Origin: JARRQJ01 sp037381915
GTDB taxonomy: Bacteria; Pseudomonadota; Gammaproteobacteria; DRLM01
Length of the DNA stretch: 64,000 nt
Direction of reading: 5' to 3'
NCBI GenBank assembly: GCA_037381915.1
Contig: JARRQJ010000001.1
Coordinates: 1 to 64,000 of the forward strand
The notes below the pieces were generated by a model. That model made no database searches and was not told where the DNA came from. It saw nothing but the letters and a program-made list of their open reading frames with translations. The position numbers and the translations under genes are program-made. Each line of letters starts with the position of its first letter. Within the stretch, counting starts at the first letter, position 1. Positions 1 to 9,173 of this stretch are shown here, one piece after another.

Positions 1-1708
1 CCAGGGTGGCCTGCGGCGGGATGATGCGGTCCAGCATCCAGATCGCCAGCGCCAGCAGCAATACGCCGAAGACGGATTTGACGGTGTCCATCCAACCGCT
101 GGCCTTGGGCAGCCATTTGCCCGCGGAGGTCCCGACGGCCAGCAACGGTACGCCCATTCCCAGGCTGAGGGCGAACAAGGCGGTGCCGCCCAGGACCGCA
201 TTACCGCTCTGGCCGATGACGATCAGCGCCGCGGCCAGCGGCGCGGCCAGGCAGGGGCCGACGATCAGGGCGGAGAGCATGCCCATAACGGAGGCCCCGA
301 TCAGGCTTCCGGATTTCTGGCGGTTACTGACCTGACTGATCTTGGTCTGCCAGCTGCTGGGTATCTGCAGATTGTAGAATCCGAACATGGACAGGGCCAG
401 TATCACGAACAGGGCGCTGAAGGTGCCGATTATCCAGGGACTCTGGAAGGCGACCTGCAAGTTGGCGCCGAACAGGCCGGCGAGCACGCCTGCGAAGGTG
501 TAGGTGATCGCCATGGCCAGCACATAGGCCAAGGATAGGCGGAAGGCTTTGCCAGTGGTGACCTCCGGCCCCTGGCCGACAATGATGCTGGACAAGATGG
601 GCAGCATGGGAAACATGCAAGGGGTAAAGGCCAGCAATAACCCCGCGCCGAAGAACAGCAAAAGGGTAACGAAGCGGTTACCGCTTACCAGGGAATGGGC
701 CAGGCGGTCTTGCTCGGAGACGAATGCTGGCGCTTGGGTGGTCGCGCCGCCGCCTGCAGTTCCGCCGGGGCTGTTAGCCGCCAGGATAAGCGCCGAGGTT
801 TTGGTGATAGGGGCATAGCACAGCCCCGCGTCGGCGCAACCTTGATAGTGGCTCTCCAGTGTCACACTATGGGCGGCCCCGGCGCTCACCTTCAGCGGCA
901 GGGTGGTCTCTACCTGGTTGTAATAGACCTCGCTGTGGCCGAAGGTCTCATCGTGCTTTCCCACGCCATGAGGAAAGGTGTACGCACCCAGGCTGATTCC
1001 CTTGGCATCGCGCAATTTGAATGAGAACTTCTTGCGATAGAGATAGTAGCCCTTGGCGATCTGCCAACGCACCAGGATATGGTTCGGGTCGGTAACCTCG
1101 GCCTGATACACGAAAGCCTGGTCGGGATCGAGGAACTTCTGTTTGTTGTCACCCAACCCCAGCCGATTGCGGAGGGTGCTGAAAAAACCTTTTCCGCCTT
1201 CGTTTTGTGGAGTGGCGAAGGGTGGGGCCACGGCGGCGAGCTGTAGTGCGGTCTGTTGCGGGTGAGGCGGGAAACACAGACCGGCGTCGGCGCAGCCCTG
1301 GACGGTGGCGGTGAGGGTGAAGTTCAATGGTTTACTGCCGCGCGGGCGCAACACCGGTACGTCGACACTAAGCGAGTGGCGGTAGATCGCCTGTTTGCCG
1401 AAAAATTTGTCGTTCTTGACTTGCGTGGGTGGGGGAAAGATCGGATCGGCCAGTTTGACTTTGGGGTTGTCGGATTTGAAATGGATCTTGTCCCGGTACA
1501 TATAATAGCCGTCGGCGATCCGCCATTGCACCCGCACCATGTCCGCGGCGGTGGGATGCGCGGAAAACTGGAAGGCCTGGTCCGGCGACAACAGGTCCTG
1601 CGGGTTGATCCCCGCGGCGCCAGTGGCAGCGGTGCACAACCACAGCAGGGCGATGAGCCAGACCCGCGCGTGCCGCGGCGAGGGGAGACGGTGGGCGTTC
1701 AACGGCAT
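1..1708 (-). CDS. dsbD: Thiol:disulfide interchange protein DsbD, C-terminus cut by window edge
   Basis: Passes electrons from cytoplasmic thioredoxin across the inner membrane to periplasmic thiol proteins. A signal peptide is followed by two periplasmic alpha domains in tandem instead of the usual one, each with a CADAGLC motif (C139/C145 and C291/C297). The membrane domain then begins, with the redox cysteines C364 (TPCMFP) and C486 (GPCLAAP), 122 residues apart as in E. coli DsbD. The C-terminal thioredoxin-like domain would lie beyond position 1. The ATG at 1708 is the first start after an in-frame stop, and the frame is continuous over all 569 visible codons. The neighbours cutA, fxsA and groESL match the arrangement known from E. 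coli. Confidence 0.93.
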   Translation of the reverse strand, partial: MPLNAHRLPSPRHARVWLIALLWLCTAATGAAGINPQDLLSPDQAFQFSAHPTAADMVRVQWRIADGYYMYRDKIHFKSDNPKVKLADPIFPPPTQVKNDKFFGKQAIYRHSLSVDVPVLRPRGSKPLNFTLTATVQGCADAGLCFPPHPQQTALQLAAVAPPFATPQNEGGKGFFSTLRNRLGLGDNKQKFLDPDQAFVYQAEVTDPNHILVRWQIAKGYYLYRKKFSFKLRDAKGISLGAYTFPHGVGKHDETFGHSEVYYNQVETTLPLKVSAGAAHSVTLESHYQGCADAGLCYAPITKTSALILAANSPGGTAGGGATTQAPAFVSEQDRLAHSLVSGNRFVTLLLFFGAGLLLAFTPCMFPMLPILSSIIVGQGPEVTTGKAFRLSLAYVLAMAITYTFAGVLAGLFGANLQVAFQSPWIIGTFSALFVILALSMFGFYNLQIPSSWQTKISQVSNRQKSGSLIGASVMGMLSALIVGPCLAAPLAAALIVIGQSGNAVLGGTALFALSLGMGVPLLAVGTSAGKWLPKASGWMDTVKSVFGVLLLALAIWMLDRIIPPQATL

Positions 1709-1783
1709 GGCACGAACAGAAAATTCATTGCTAACGAAGGCCCTCTACTCCTTAGGTCTGAACTTGCGTTGAGCTACGCTAGT

Positions 1784-2113
1784 CTATGTTGGTGTGGTAG
1801 TGTTTTGAGTGATCCACGTCAAATAACCGGGCAGACCGGTTGCAATTGGGACTGCAATGATTTCAGGAAGTTCATAAGGATGCAACTCGAGGATGGCCTG
1901 CTCCACCGCCGGGTAAGTGCTGGAACAGGTCTTGATGAGAAGCACATGTTCTTCCGCGGTTTCACTGACCCCTTTCCAGGTGAAAAAAGACTTTACGCCG
2001 GGCAGGATATTGACGCAGGCGGCCAGTTTGCGGTCGAGCAGCGTTTGCGCGATGTCTTCCGCGCTGTCCGCATCGGGACAGGTGTTCAATACTACGCAAT
2101 GGTGGTCGCTCAT
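1784..2113 (-). CDS. cutA: Divalent-cation tolerance protein CutA
   Basis: Small trimeric cytoplasmic protein of the CutA1 family, linked to copper and other divalent metal tolerance; its biochemical role is unsettled. The translation shows the family core: VVLNTCPDADSAEDIA, LAACVNILPGV, the FFTWKG strand, and the C-terminal HPYELPEI motif. The frame stays open upstream to 2161, but the ATG at 2113 gives 109 residues, the usual family size, and removes a non-conserved 16-residue extension. It lies between dsbD and the divergent fxsA. Confidence 0.92.
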   Translation of the reverse strand: MSDHHCVVLNTCPDADSAEDIAQTLLDRKLAACVNILPGVKSFFTWKGVSETAEEHVLLIKTCSSTYPAVEQAILELHPYELPEIIAVPIATGLPGYLTWITQNTTTPT

Positions 2114-2199
2114 GGCGCGACCAATTGTAGCAAAGTGGCGGGATACTGTCGCATCGCTCACGCCTTGAGTTCGCCAGTCAGGCGCGTTACCTTCACGAA

Positions 2200-2640
2200 A
2201 TGATGTTTCAAAAATTCTCGGTTGTATTGCTGCTCGGTGCCTTGGGCGAACTATATTTGTTTTTCAAGGTGGCCGAGTGGATAGGTTTTTTGCCCATGGT
2301 CTTGCTAGCCGTTGCCACCTCCATGCTGGGGATGGCGATGCTGCGCATGCAGGGTTTGGCGCTGCAGCATCAGGTCAACCTCGCCCTGACACGGGGAGAA
2401 TTCCCCGCCGCGGCCCTGGCCGAGGCGGGCGGTGCCTGGATCAGTGCGCTCTTGCTGATGATTCCAGGCTTTTTTACCGATGCCCTGGGCCTGTTATGCC
2501 TGATCCCGGCGCTGCGGCGCTTCGTGATACGGCTATTGTTAAGCAGGGCGCCGCCGCCTGACAGAGGTGGCCCCCGACCCCCGCGCCAGGGTTCCCGCAC
2601 CATAGAAGGGGATTTTACCCGCGAAGACGACAACGGCTGA
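2200..2640 (+). CDS. fxsA: FxsA family membrane protein
   Basis: Inner-membrane protein of the FxsA family, whose E. coli member is named for suppressing F exclusion of phage T7. The 146-residue product has hydrophobic segments near residues 5-22, 27-46 and 80-105 and a hydrophilic proline- and arginine-rich tail. The family signature around LLMIPGFFTDALGLLCLIP is clear. It starts at tandem ATG codons, diverges from cutA and stands just upstream of groESL, a conserved neighbourhood in gammaproteobacteria. Confidence 0.88.
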   Translation: MMFQKFSVVLLLGALGELYLFFKVAEWIGFLPMVLLAVATSMLGMAMLRMQGLALQHQVNLALTRGEFPAAALAEAGGAWISALLLMIPGFFTDALGLLCLIPALRRFVIRLLLSRAPPPDRGGPRPPRQGSRTIEGDFTREDDNG

Positions 2641-2690
2641 ACCGGGCCGGGCGCCGCCCCTCTCCCTGAAAATTTTGTGATCCTGATGAC

Positions 2691-2718
2691 TTGACTCTGG
2701 CGTTTTCGCCACTATTAT
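2691..2718 (+). promoter_or_regulatory. Sigma70-type promoter of groESL
   Basis: TTGACT (2691-2696) and TATTAT (2713-2718) are separated by 16 bp, close to the vegetative consensus. The predicted start of transcription falls inside the adjacent CIRCE element, the geometry expected for repression by HrcA. Confidence 0.75.
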
Positions 2719-2720
2719 TA

Positions 2721-2747
2721 TTGGCACTCGCCGAGCACGAGTGCTAA
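2721..2747 (+). promoter_or_regulatory. CIRCE operator (HrcA binding site)
   Basis: TTGGCACTC, nine spacer bases and GAGTGCTAA form the CIRCE inverted repeat with a single departure from the consensus left arm (TTGGCACTC for TTAGCACTC). HrcA bound here would block the overlapping promoter and release groESL on protein-folding stress. The hrcA gene is not in the window. Confidence 0.93.
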
Positions 2748-2816
2748 CAATTCGGTGGTCGGTGCCCTGGTATGTTTTTAACAAATTGTTTTTTCTAATT
2801 TTAGGGAGATTTGCGA

Positions 2817-3107
2817 ATGAAGATTCGTCCATTGCATGATCGTGTCATTATCCGCCGCCTCGAAGAAGAGCGTACGTCGGCGGGCGGGATCGTGATTCCG
2901 GATAGCGCCGCAGAAAAGCCGATTCGCGGTGAGGTCATCGCCGTGGGTAACGGCAAGATCCTCGACAACGGTGATGTTCGTTCCCTGGACGTCAAGCTTG
3001 GCGACAAGGTGTTGTTCGGCAAGTATTCCGGGACCGAGGTCAAGGTTGACGGCGAGGATCTGGTGGTGATGCGCGAAGACGACATCATGGCGGTATTGGA
3101 AGGTTAA
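2817..3107 (+). CDS. groES: Co-chaperonin GroES
   Basis: The 96-residue lid of the GroEL folding chamber. The protein begins MKIRPLHDRV and carries the mobile loop with SAGGIVIP, which contacts GroEL. The ATG at 2817 follows an AGGGAG ribosome site; an upstream in-frame TTG at 2811 is a poor alternative. First gene of the groES-groEL operon, under the sigma70/CIRCE control region. Confidence 0.98.
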   Translation: MKIRPLHDRVIIRRLEEERTSAGGIVIPDSAAEKPIRGEVIAVGNGKILDNGDVRSLDVKLGDKVLFGKYSGTEVKVDGEDLVVMREDDIMAVLEG

Positions 3108-3142
3108 GCAATTAAGTTTGCATATTTTTTGGAGGATTGAAT

Positions 3143-4786
3143 ATGGCAGCAAAAGAAGTACGGTTTAGCGACGACGCCCGCACTCGCATGGTCAAGGGGG
3201 TGAACATCCTGGCCAACGCCGTCAGGGTCACCCTGGGCCCCAAAGGTCGCAACGTGGTGTTGGAAAAGAGCTTCGGCGCTCCCACCATCACCAAGGACGG
3301 CGTGTCCGTGGCCAAAGAGGTGGAACTGCAGGACAAGTTCGAGAATATGGGCGCCCAGATGGTCAAAGAGGTGGCCTCCCAGACCTCCGATGTCGCCGGT
3401 GACGGTACCACCACCGCCACGGTCCTAGCCCAGGCCATTCTGCGCGAAGGCATGAAGTCGGTGGCCTCCGGCATGAACCCCATGGACCTCAAGCGTGGCA
3501 TCGATAAGGCCGTCGCCGCGGCGACGGAGCAGCTGAAGAAGCTCTCCAAGCCCTGCACCGACAATAAGGCCATCGCCCAGGTGGGCACCATTTCCGCCAA
3601 CTCCGACGAGGCCATCGGCAAGATCATCGCCGATGCCATGAATAAGGTCGGCAAGGAAGGCGTCATCACCGTGGAAGAGGGTTCCGGCCTGGAGAACGAA
3701 CTGGATGTGGTTGAGGGTATGCAGTTCGATCGCGGTTACCTCTCCCCTTATTTCATCAATAACCAGCAGAGCATGAATTCCGAACTGGATGATCCCTACA
3801 TCCTGCTCTATGACAAGAAGATCTCCAACATCCGCGAATTGCTGCCGGTGCTGGAAGGCGTGGCCAAGTCCGGTCATCCGTTGCTGATCATCGCGGAGGA
3901 TGTGGAGGGCGAGGCCCTGGCCACCCTGGTGGTCAACACCATTCGCGGCATCGTCAAGGTCTCCGCGGTGAAGGCGCCGGGCTTCGGCGACCGTCGCAAG
4001 GCCATGTTGCAGGACATCGCCATTCTCACCGGCGGCCAAGTGATCTCCGAAGAGGTGGGTCTCAGCCTGGAGAAAGCGACCCTCAATGATCTGGGTAATG
4101 CCAAGAAGGTGACGGTGAGCAAGGAAAACACCACCATCGTGGACGGTGCCGGTCAGAAGGGCGATATTGAGGCCCGTATCAAGCAGATCAAGGCCCAGGT
4201 CGAGGAAGCCACCTCCGATTACGACAAAGAGAAGCTGCAAGAGCGAGTCGCCAAGTTGGCCGGCGGTGTAGCGGTCATTAAGGTGGGTGCCGCCACCGAG
4301 GTGGAAATGAAGGAGAAGAAGGCCCGCGTCGAAGACGCCCTGCATGCGACCCGCGCCGCGGTGGAAGAGGGTATCGTTCCCGGCGGCGGCGTGGCTCTGA
4401 TCCGCGCCCTGCAGGCCGTCAAGAACCTCAAGGGCGACAACCATGATCAGGACGTAGGCATCAGCATCGCCCGCCGCTCCATGGAAGAGCCCCTGCGTCA
4501 GATCGTTTCCAACGCCGGCGACGAGCCGTCCGTGGTGTTGAACAAGGTCGACGAAGGCAAGGGTAACTTCGGTTACAACGCCGCCACCGGTGAGTACGGC
4601 GACATGGTGGAGATGGGTATCCTGGATCCCACCAAGGTGACCCGTTCCGCGTTGCAGAACGCCGCATCGGTGGCCGGTCTGATGATCACCACCGAGGCCA
4701 TGGTGGCGGAACTGCCCAAGGAAGAAAAAGAGGTGGGCATGCCCGGCGGCATGGAAGGTATGGGCGGCATGGGCGGCATGATGTAA
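3143..4786 (+). CDS. groEL: Chaperonin GroEL
   Basis: 60-kDa ATP-dependent chaperonin that forms the double-ring folding chamber. The product is 547 residues, the standard length, with the ATP-binding GDGTTTATVLA segment near residue 86 and the typical Gly-Met-rich C-terminal tail. The ATG at 3143 has a GGAGGA ribosome site. It lies 35 bp after groES and is followed by a strong terminator. Long open frames on the opposite strand come from its codon bias. Confidence 0.99.
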   Translation: MAAKEVRFSDDARTRMVKGVNILANAVRVTLGPKGRNVVLEKSFGAPTITKDGVSVAKEVELQDKFENMGAQMVKEVASQTSDVAGDGTTTATVLAQAILREGMKSVASGMNPMDLKRGIDKAVAAATEQLKKLSKPCTDNKAIAQVGTISANSDEAIGKIIADAMNKVGKEGVITVEEGSGLENELDVVEGMQFDRGYLSPYFINNQQSMNSELDDPYILLYDKKISNIRELLPVLEGVAKSGHPLLIIAEDVEGEALATLVVNTIRGIVKVSAVKAPGFGDRRKAMLQDIAILTGGQVISEEVGLSLEKATLNDLGNAKKVTVSKENTTIVDGAGQKGDIEARIKQIKAQVEEATSDYDKEKLQERVAKLAGGVAVIKVGAATEVEMKEKKARVEDALHATRAAVEEGIVPGGGVALIRALQAVKNLKGDNHDQDVGISIARRSMEEPLRQIVSNAGDEPSVVLNKVDEGKGNFGYNAATGEYGDMVEMGILDPTKVTRSALQNAASVAGLMITTEAMVAELPKEEKEVGMPGGMEGMGGMGGMM

Positions 4787-4817
4787 ACGGTACGCCGTTT
4801 CGGTTATGCCCGATATG

Positions 4818-4855
4818 AAAAGGCCCTGTCGTGTTTCCACGGCAGGGCCTTTTTT
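4818..4855 (+). terminator. Rho-independent terminator of groESL
   Basis: AAAGGCCCTG pairs with CAGGGCCTTT across a short loop and runs into a T tract, about 30 bp after the groEL stop codon. Confidence 0.9.
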
Positions 4856-4886
4856 ATGGACGAAGTATTTGGAAGCGTCGAACCGT

Positions 4887-6098
4887 TTAACGACCGAAAT
4901 TCGAATTGGGGTCCTCTTCGTCCACCAGGCTCAGGTTCGCGCCCGAACTCAGCGACGAGGCGGCTGAGGCCTGGCGGGCGGCGACGGATGCCTGCGCGGC
5001 TTGGGGTGGTTCGGCGTCGCTGGGCGCGGGTGCGTCTCCCCGTTGCTCCAGACTGATGCGCAGGCGCAGATTGTTTTGCGAGTCGGCGTTGCGCAGCGCC
5101 TCTTCCAGGGTGATGCGTCCGGCCTTGTAGAGCTTGTACAACGCTCCGTCGAAGGTCTGCATACCGATGTTTTCCGATTTTTCCATGATCTCCTTGATCC
5201 TGTGCACCTCGCCCTTGAGGATCAGATCGCAGATCATCGGCGTGCCCAGCAACACCTCGACGGCCACGGTGCGCTTGCCGTCCACGGTGGGGATCAAACG
5301 CTGAGAGACGATTCCGCGGATATTAAGGGATAAATCCATGAGTAACTGGCTGCGTTTCTCTTCGGGAAAGAAGTTGATGATGCGATCCAGGGCCTGGTTG
5401 GCGTTATTGGCGTGGAGGGTGGACAGGCACAAGTGGCCGGTCTCGGCGAAGGCGATGGCGTGTTCCATGGTTTCCCGGGCGCGAATCTCGCCGATCAGAA
5501 TGACGTCGGGCGCCTGTCGCAGGGTGTTCTTCAAAGCCTCGGCATAACTAACGGTATCGATACCCACCTCGCGCTGGTTGACGATGGATTTTTTATGGCG
5601 ATGCACGAATTCAATCGGGTCTTCGATGGTGATGATGTGACCGGAGCTGTTGGTGTTGCGGAAGTCGATCAGCGAGGCCAATGATGTGGATTTACCGGAG
5701 CCGGTGCCGCCCACGAACAACACCAGCCCGCGCTTTTGCATCACCAGTTTGGTGAGGATGGGGGGCAGGCCCAAACCCTCCCACGCCGGAATTTCGCTCT
5801 TAATGGCGCGGATTACCAAGCCGACGTGATTGCGCTGCATGAAGATATTGACACGGAAGCGCCCGATCCCCGGCTCGGAAACCGCCAGATTCATCTCGGG
5901 GTTTTGCTGAAAGGCGCGGCGTTTTTCCTCGTCCATCAAGGAAAGAGCGATCTCGCGGACACGGTCCGCGCTCATGGGACTGGATTCCACCGGCGTCATG
6001 ACCCCTTGCAGGCGAATCATGGGTGGGGCGCCCATGGTTAGATAAAGGTCGGAGCCGTCCTTCACGATCATGTATTTCAAGTAATCACGGAATTCCAT
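4887..6098 (-). CDS. pilU: Type IV pilus retraction ATPase, PilU-like
   Basis: Hexameric cytoplasmic ATPase of the PilT/PilU family, which powers type IV pilus retraction and twitching. The motifs come in the right order: Walker A GGTGSGKST (130-138), an Asp box near TIEDPIEFVH, Walker B with ILIGEIRARETMEHAI, and a His box GHLCLSTLHANN. The N-terminus (MEFRDYLKYM) and the length of 403 residues favour PilU over PilT. The last 50 residues or so form a low-complexity Ala/Ser tail. The ATG at 6098 has GGAG at good spacing; the open frame continues to 6194 without homology. No pilT lies beside it here. Confidence 0.87.
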   Translation of the reverse strand: MEFRDYLKYMIVKDGSDLYLTMGAPPMIRLQGVMTPVESSPMSADRVREIALSLMDEEKRRAFQQNPEMNLAVSEPGIGRFRVNIFMQRNHVGLVIRAIKSEIPAWEGLGLPPILTKLVMQKRGLVLFVGGTGSGKSTSLASLIDFRNTNSSGHIITIEDPIEFVHRHKKSIVNQREVGIDTVSYAEALKNTLRQAPDVILIGEIRARETMEHAIAFAETGHLCLSTLHANNANQALDRIINFFPEEKRSQLLMDLSLNIRGIVSQRLIPTVDGKRTVAVEVLLGTPMICDLILKGEVHRIKEIMEKSENIGMQTFDGALYKLYKAGRITLEEALRNADSQNNLRLRISLEQRGDAPAPSDAEPPQAAQASVAARQASAASSLSSGANLSLVDEEDPNSNFGR

Positions 6099-6233
6099 TA
6101 CAACTCCAGCAGTACAAGCAACAAAACCTACAGGGATATCGGCGTGCTCCGGGGTGGCTTGAGGGGTGATAAGATGGCGTGAGGCGCGGGCCACCAGTTT
6201 TTGCGGGCAATTTTAGGTTTATCTTTATTTATT

Positions 6234-9134
6234 ATGAGGTTCCCACCAGAACGCCAAGAGCTGCCGCCACCCCAGCGTGAGCAGGCCGGGTTGTATTGGG
6301 AACAATTCAGCGATGCCGCTCGGGCCCAGGGCGTCGATTTTACGCTGGACCCGCGTGCGGCCTCGTCCTTGCCCGGCGTCTGGGCCGCGAGCGCCTTCGT
6401 CGCCCATGCCTGCATTAAATCTCCCGCCCTCTTGTCCGAGTTGAACGCCAGCGACGATCTTATGATCCGCTATGGCGCTGGTGCTTATCGGGAGCGGCTG
6501 GAAAAGGAGTTGCAAGGTGTCGCTGACGAGGACGACCTGCTCAAGGCCCTGCGCCTGATCCGTCGCCGCGAGATGGTGCGTATCGCCTGGCGCGATCTGG
6601 CGGGATGGGCCGATCTGGCCGAGACCTTGCGCGATCTTTCTTCGTTGGCCGCGGCCTGCGTGGACTGCGCCTTGTCGCGGCTGGAGGATTGGCAATCGCG
6701 GGAACTGGGTGTGCCTTACGGTCGCGCCAGCGGCAAGCGCCAATCCCTGGTGGTGATCGGCATGGGCAAGTTGGGGGCCGGCGAACTGAATTTTTCATCC
6801 GACATCGATCTGATCCTCGCTTACCCGGAAGAAGGCGAAACCCGGGGCGGAAACGTTCCGTTCAGCAATCAAGAATATTTTACGCGCGTGGGACGGCGCT
6901 TGATACACGTGCTCCACTTCCCGACCGAGGAGGGGTTTGTGTTTCGCGTCGACCTGCGCCTGCGGCCCTTCGGTGACAGCGGGCCGCTGGCGATGGGCTT
7001 CGACGCCATGGAGGAGTATTACCAGACCCACGGCCGGGAATGGGAGCGCTATGCGTGGATCAAGGCGGCGGTGATCGCCGGCGACCGGGACGAGGGGGCC
7101 CGTCTCATGGCGACGCTGCGGCCCTTTGTCTATCGTCGCTATCTGGATTTCAGCGCCTTTGAATCGCTGCGGGCCATGAAAGTCCTGATCGAGGCGGAGG
7201 TGCGCCGCAAGGGGATGGCGGATAACATCAAGCTGGGCGCTGGAGGCATCCGCGAGGTTGAATTCATCGGCCAGGCCTTTCAACTCATCCGCGGCGGGCG
7301 GGAGACGGAACTGCAGGTGCGCCCTATTCTCGTGGTGCTGGAACGCCTGGTGGCGGCCGGTTATTTGCCGTCCTATGCGGGTGAGGAACTCGCCGCGGCC
7401 TATCACTTCTTGCGCCGTGCCGAAAATCGGCTCCAGGAATACGGCGATCAGCAGACGCATCGTTTGCCCGCCGATGCGGCGGCACGGCAGCGATTGGCCT
7501 TTAGCATGGGGTATGGTGCTTGGGACGAATTCCTGCGCGAGCTCGAGCGTCATCGCCGCCGGGTGCAAGGTCATTTCCAGCAGGTGTTCGCGTCCCCGCA
7601 CACGGACCCGGCGGCGAATACGGGGTCCGATCTTCAGCAGCTATGGGCGGGCATCCTCAACGACGAGCAGGGAGGTGCGGTGCTGGCGGCTGTGGGTTAC
7701 GGGGGGGCCGCGGCGACCCTGGCGCTTATCACCGAATTTCGTAATTCGCCCACAACTCGACAGCTCACCGCTCGCGGGCGGGAACGCCTGGATCATCTCA
7801 TGCCCCTGCTGCTGGGAGCGGTGGCCCGTGCCGGGGATCCCGATACGACGCTGGGGCGCGTGTTGGACCTGGTGGAGAAGATCGCCCGCCGTACCACCTA
7901 CCTCTCCCTGTTGGCGGAAAGCCCCATGGCCTTGTCCCAGTTGGTGCGCCTGTGCGCGGCCAGTAGCTGGATCGCGAACTTCTTGACCCGCCATCCCTTG
8001 CTGTTGGATGAATTGCTGGATCCCCGTACCCTCTATGCGCCCCTTGCCCGCCGTGCCTTGGAAGACGAGCTTGCGGCGGCTCTGGCGCGCCTGAGGGCCG
8101 ATGACCTGGAACAGCAGATGGAGGTGCTGCGCCACTTTCAGCAAGCCAATACCTTGCGGGTGGCGGCGGCGGATGTGGCGGGGGCCTATCCCCTGATGGT
8201 GGTCAGCGACCACTTGACCGAGATCGCCGAGGTCGTGCTTGAGGCCGTGTTGCGGCTCGCCCGCCGGCATCTGATCGACCGGCATGGTCCGCCCTGTTGC
8301 CGGGTCGACGGTAAGACGGTGGAGCCGGGGTTCGTCATCATCGCCTATGGCAAGCTGGGCGGGATCGAGTTGGGGTACGGCTCGGATCTGGATTTGGTAT
8401 TCCTGCATGGCAGCGAAGGGGAAGAATTGGGGACACAGGGCGCCAAGCCCATCGATAACAGCGTGTTTTTTGCGCGCCTCGGGCAACGCATCATTCACAT
8501 GATGACCGCCCATACCCCCGCGGGCGTGTTGTACGACGTGGATGTGCGGCTGCGTCCCAGCGGCGCCTCCGGTATGTTGGTGAGCGGCATGGCGGCCTTC
8601 GCAGAATATCAGCGCCATGACGCCTGGACCTGGGAACACCAGGCCCTGGTCCGGGCGCGGGCGGTAGCGGGGGATGCGCCGGTGGCGGCACGGTTTGCCG
8701 CCATCCGGCGCGAGGTGCTGGGACGGCCACGGGATGCGGCGCAACTGCGCCGGGAGGTGCGGGAGATGCGGGAACGGATGCGCGCCGAACTGGGCCAGCG
8801 CGACGGCGAAAAATTCGATTTGAAACAGGATGCGGGCGGTATCGCCGATATTGAATTTATGGTTCAATATAGCGTATTAGCGTGGGCCTGTGCGCACCCG
8901 GAGCTCCTTCGTTATACCGATAACATCCGCTTACTGGAGGGGCTGGCGCAGGCGGGTGCGATTGACCGACAGGATGCGGATCTGTTGAGCGATATCTATC
9001 GCGCCTACCGTGCCAAAGTGCATCAACTTACCTTGTTGAAGGAACCCACTGTAGTCGATGCGCGCGCGTTCGCCGGGCAACGGCAGGCGGTGATGCGTGT
9101 GTGGCGGGCCGTGTTGGAAGACAACGTCGATTGA
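6234..9134 (+). CDS. glnE: Bifunctional glutamine synthetase adenylyltransferase/deadenylylase GlnE
   Basis: Adds and removes AMP on glutamine synthetase in response to PII, setting ammonium assimilation. At 966 residues it has two nucleotidyltransferase domains: the N-terminal one with SSDIDLIL near residue 188 (deadenylylation) and the C-terminal one with GSDLDLVFLHG near 717 (adenylylation). ATG at 6234 is chosen over an in-frame TTG at 6201. It is divergent from pilU and followed 39 bp later by ilvE, a common gammaproteobacterial order. Confidence 0.97.
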   Translation: MRFPPERQELPPPQREQAGLYWEQFSDAARAQGVDFTLDPRAASSLPGVWAASAFVAHACIKSPALLSELNASDDLMIRYGAGAYRERLEKELQGVADEDDLLKALRLIRRREMVRIAWRDLAGWADLAETLRDLSSLAAACVDCALSRLEDWQSRELGVPYGRASGKRQSLVVIGMGKLGAGELNFSSDIDLILAYPEEGETRGGNVPFSNQEYFTRVGRRLIHVLHFPTEEGFVFRVDLRLRPFGDSGPLAMGFDAMEEYYQTHGREWERYAWIKAAVIAGDRDEGARLMATLRPFVYRRYLDFSAFESLRAMKVLIEAEVRRKGMADNIKLGAGGIREVEFIGQAFQLIRGGRETELQVRPILVVLERLVAAGYLPSYAGEELAAAYHFLRRAENRLQEYGDQQTHRLPADAAARQRLAFSMGYGAWDEFLRELERHRRRVQGHFQQVFASPHTDPAANTGSDLQQLWAGILNDEQGGAVLAAVGYGGAAATLALITEFRNSPTTRQLTARGRERLDHLMPLLLGAVARAGDPDTTLGRVLDLVEKIARRTTYLSLLAESPMALSQLVRLCAASSWIANFLTRHPLLLDELLDPRTLYAPLARRALEDELAAALARLRADDLEQQMEVLRHFQQANTLRVAAADVAGAYPLMVVSDHLTEIAEVVLEAVLRLARRHLIDRHGPPCCRVDGKTVEPGFVIIAYGKLGGIELGYGSDLDLVFLHGSEGEELGTQGAKPIDNSVFFARLGQRIIHMMTAHTPAGVLYDVDVRLRPSGASGMLVSGMAAFAEYQRHDAWTWEHQALVRARAVAGDAPVAARFAAIRREVLGRPRDAAQLRREVREMRERMRAELGQRDGEKFDLKQDAGGIADIEFMVQYSVLAWACAHPELLRYTDNIRLLEGLAQAGAIDRQDADLLSDIYRAYRAKVHQLTLLKEPTVVDARAFAGQRQAVMRVWRAVLEDNVD

Positions 9135-9173
9135 TGACGCGTAACAATAGCTAAGAATGAGGAGATCAGTGCG

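Noticed and set aside
3425..4840. 471-codon open frame on the minus strand opposite groEL
   Set aside because: It mirrors the codon bias of groEL, is His/Gly/Leu-rich and has no ribosome site or family likeness.
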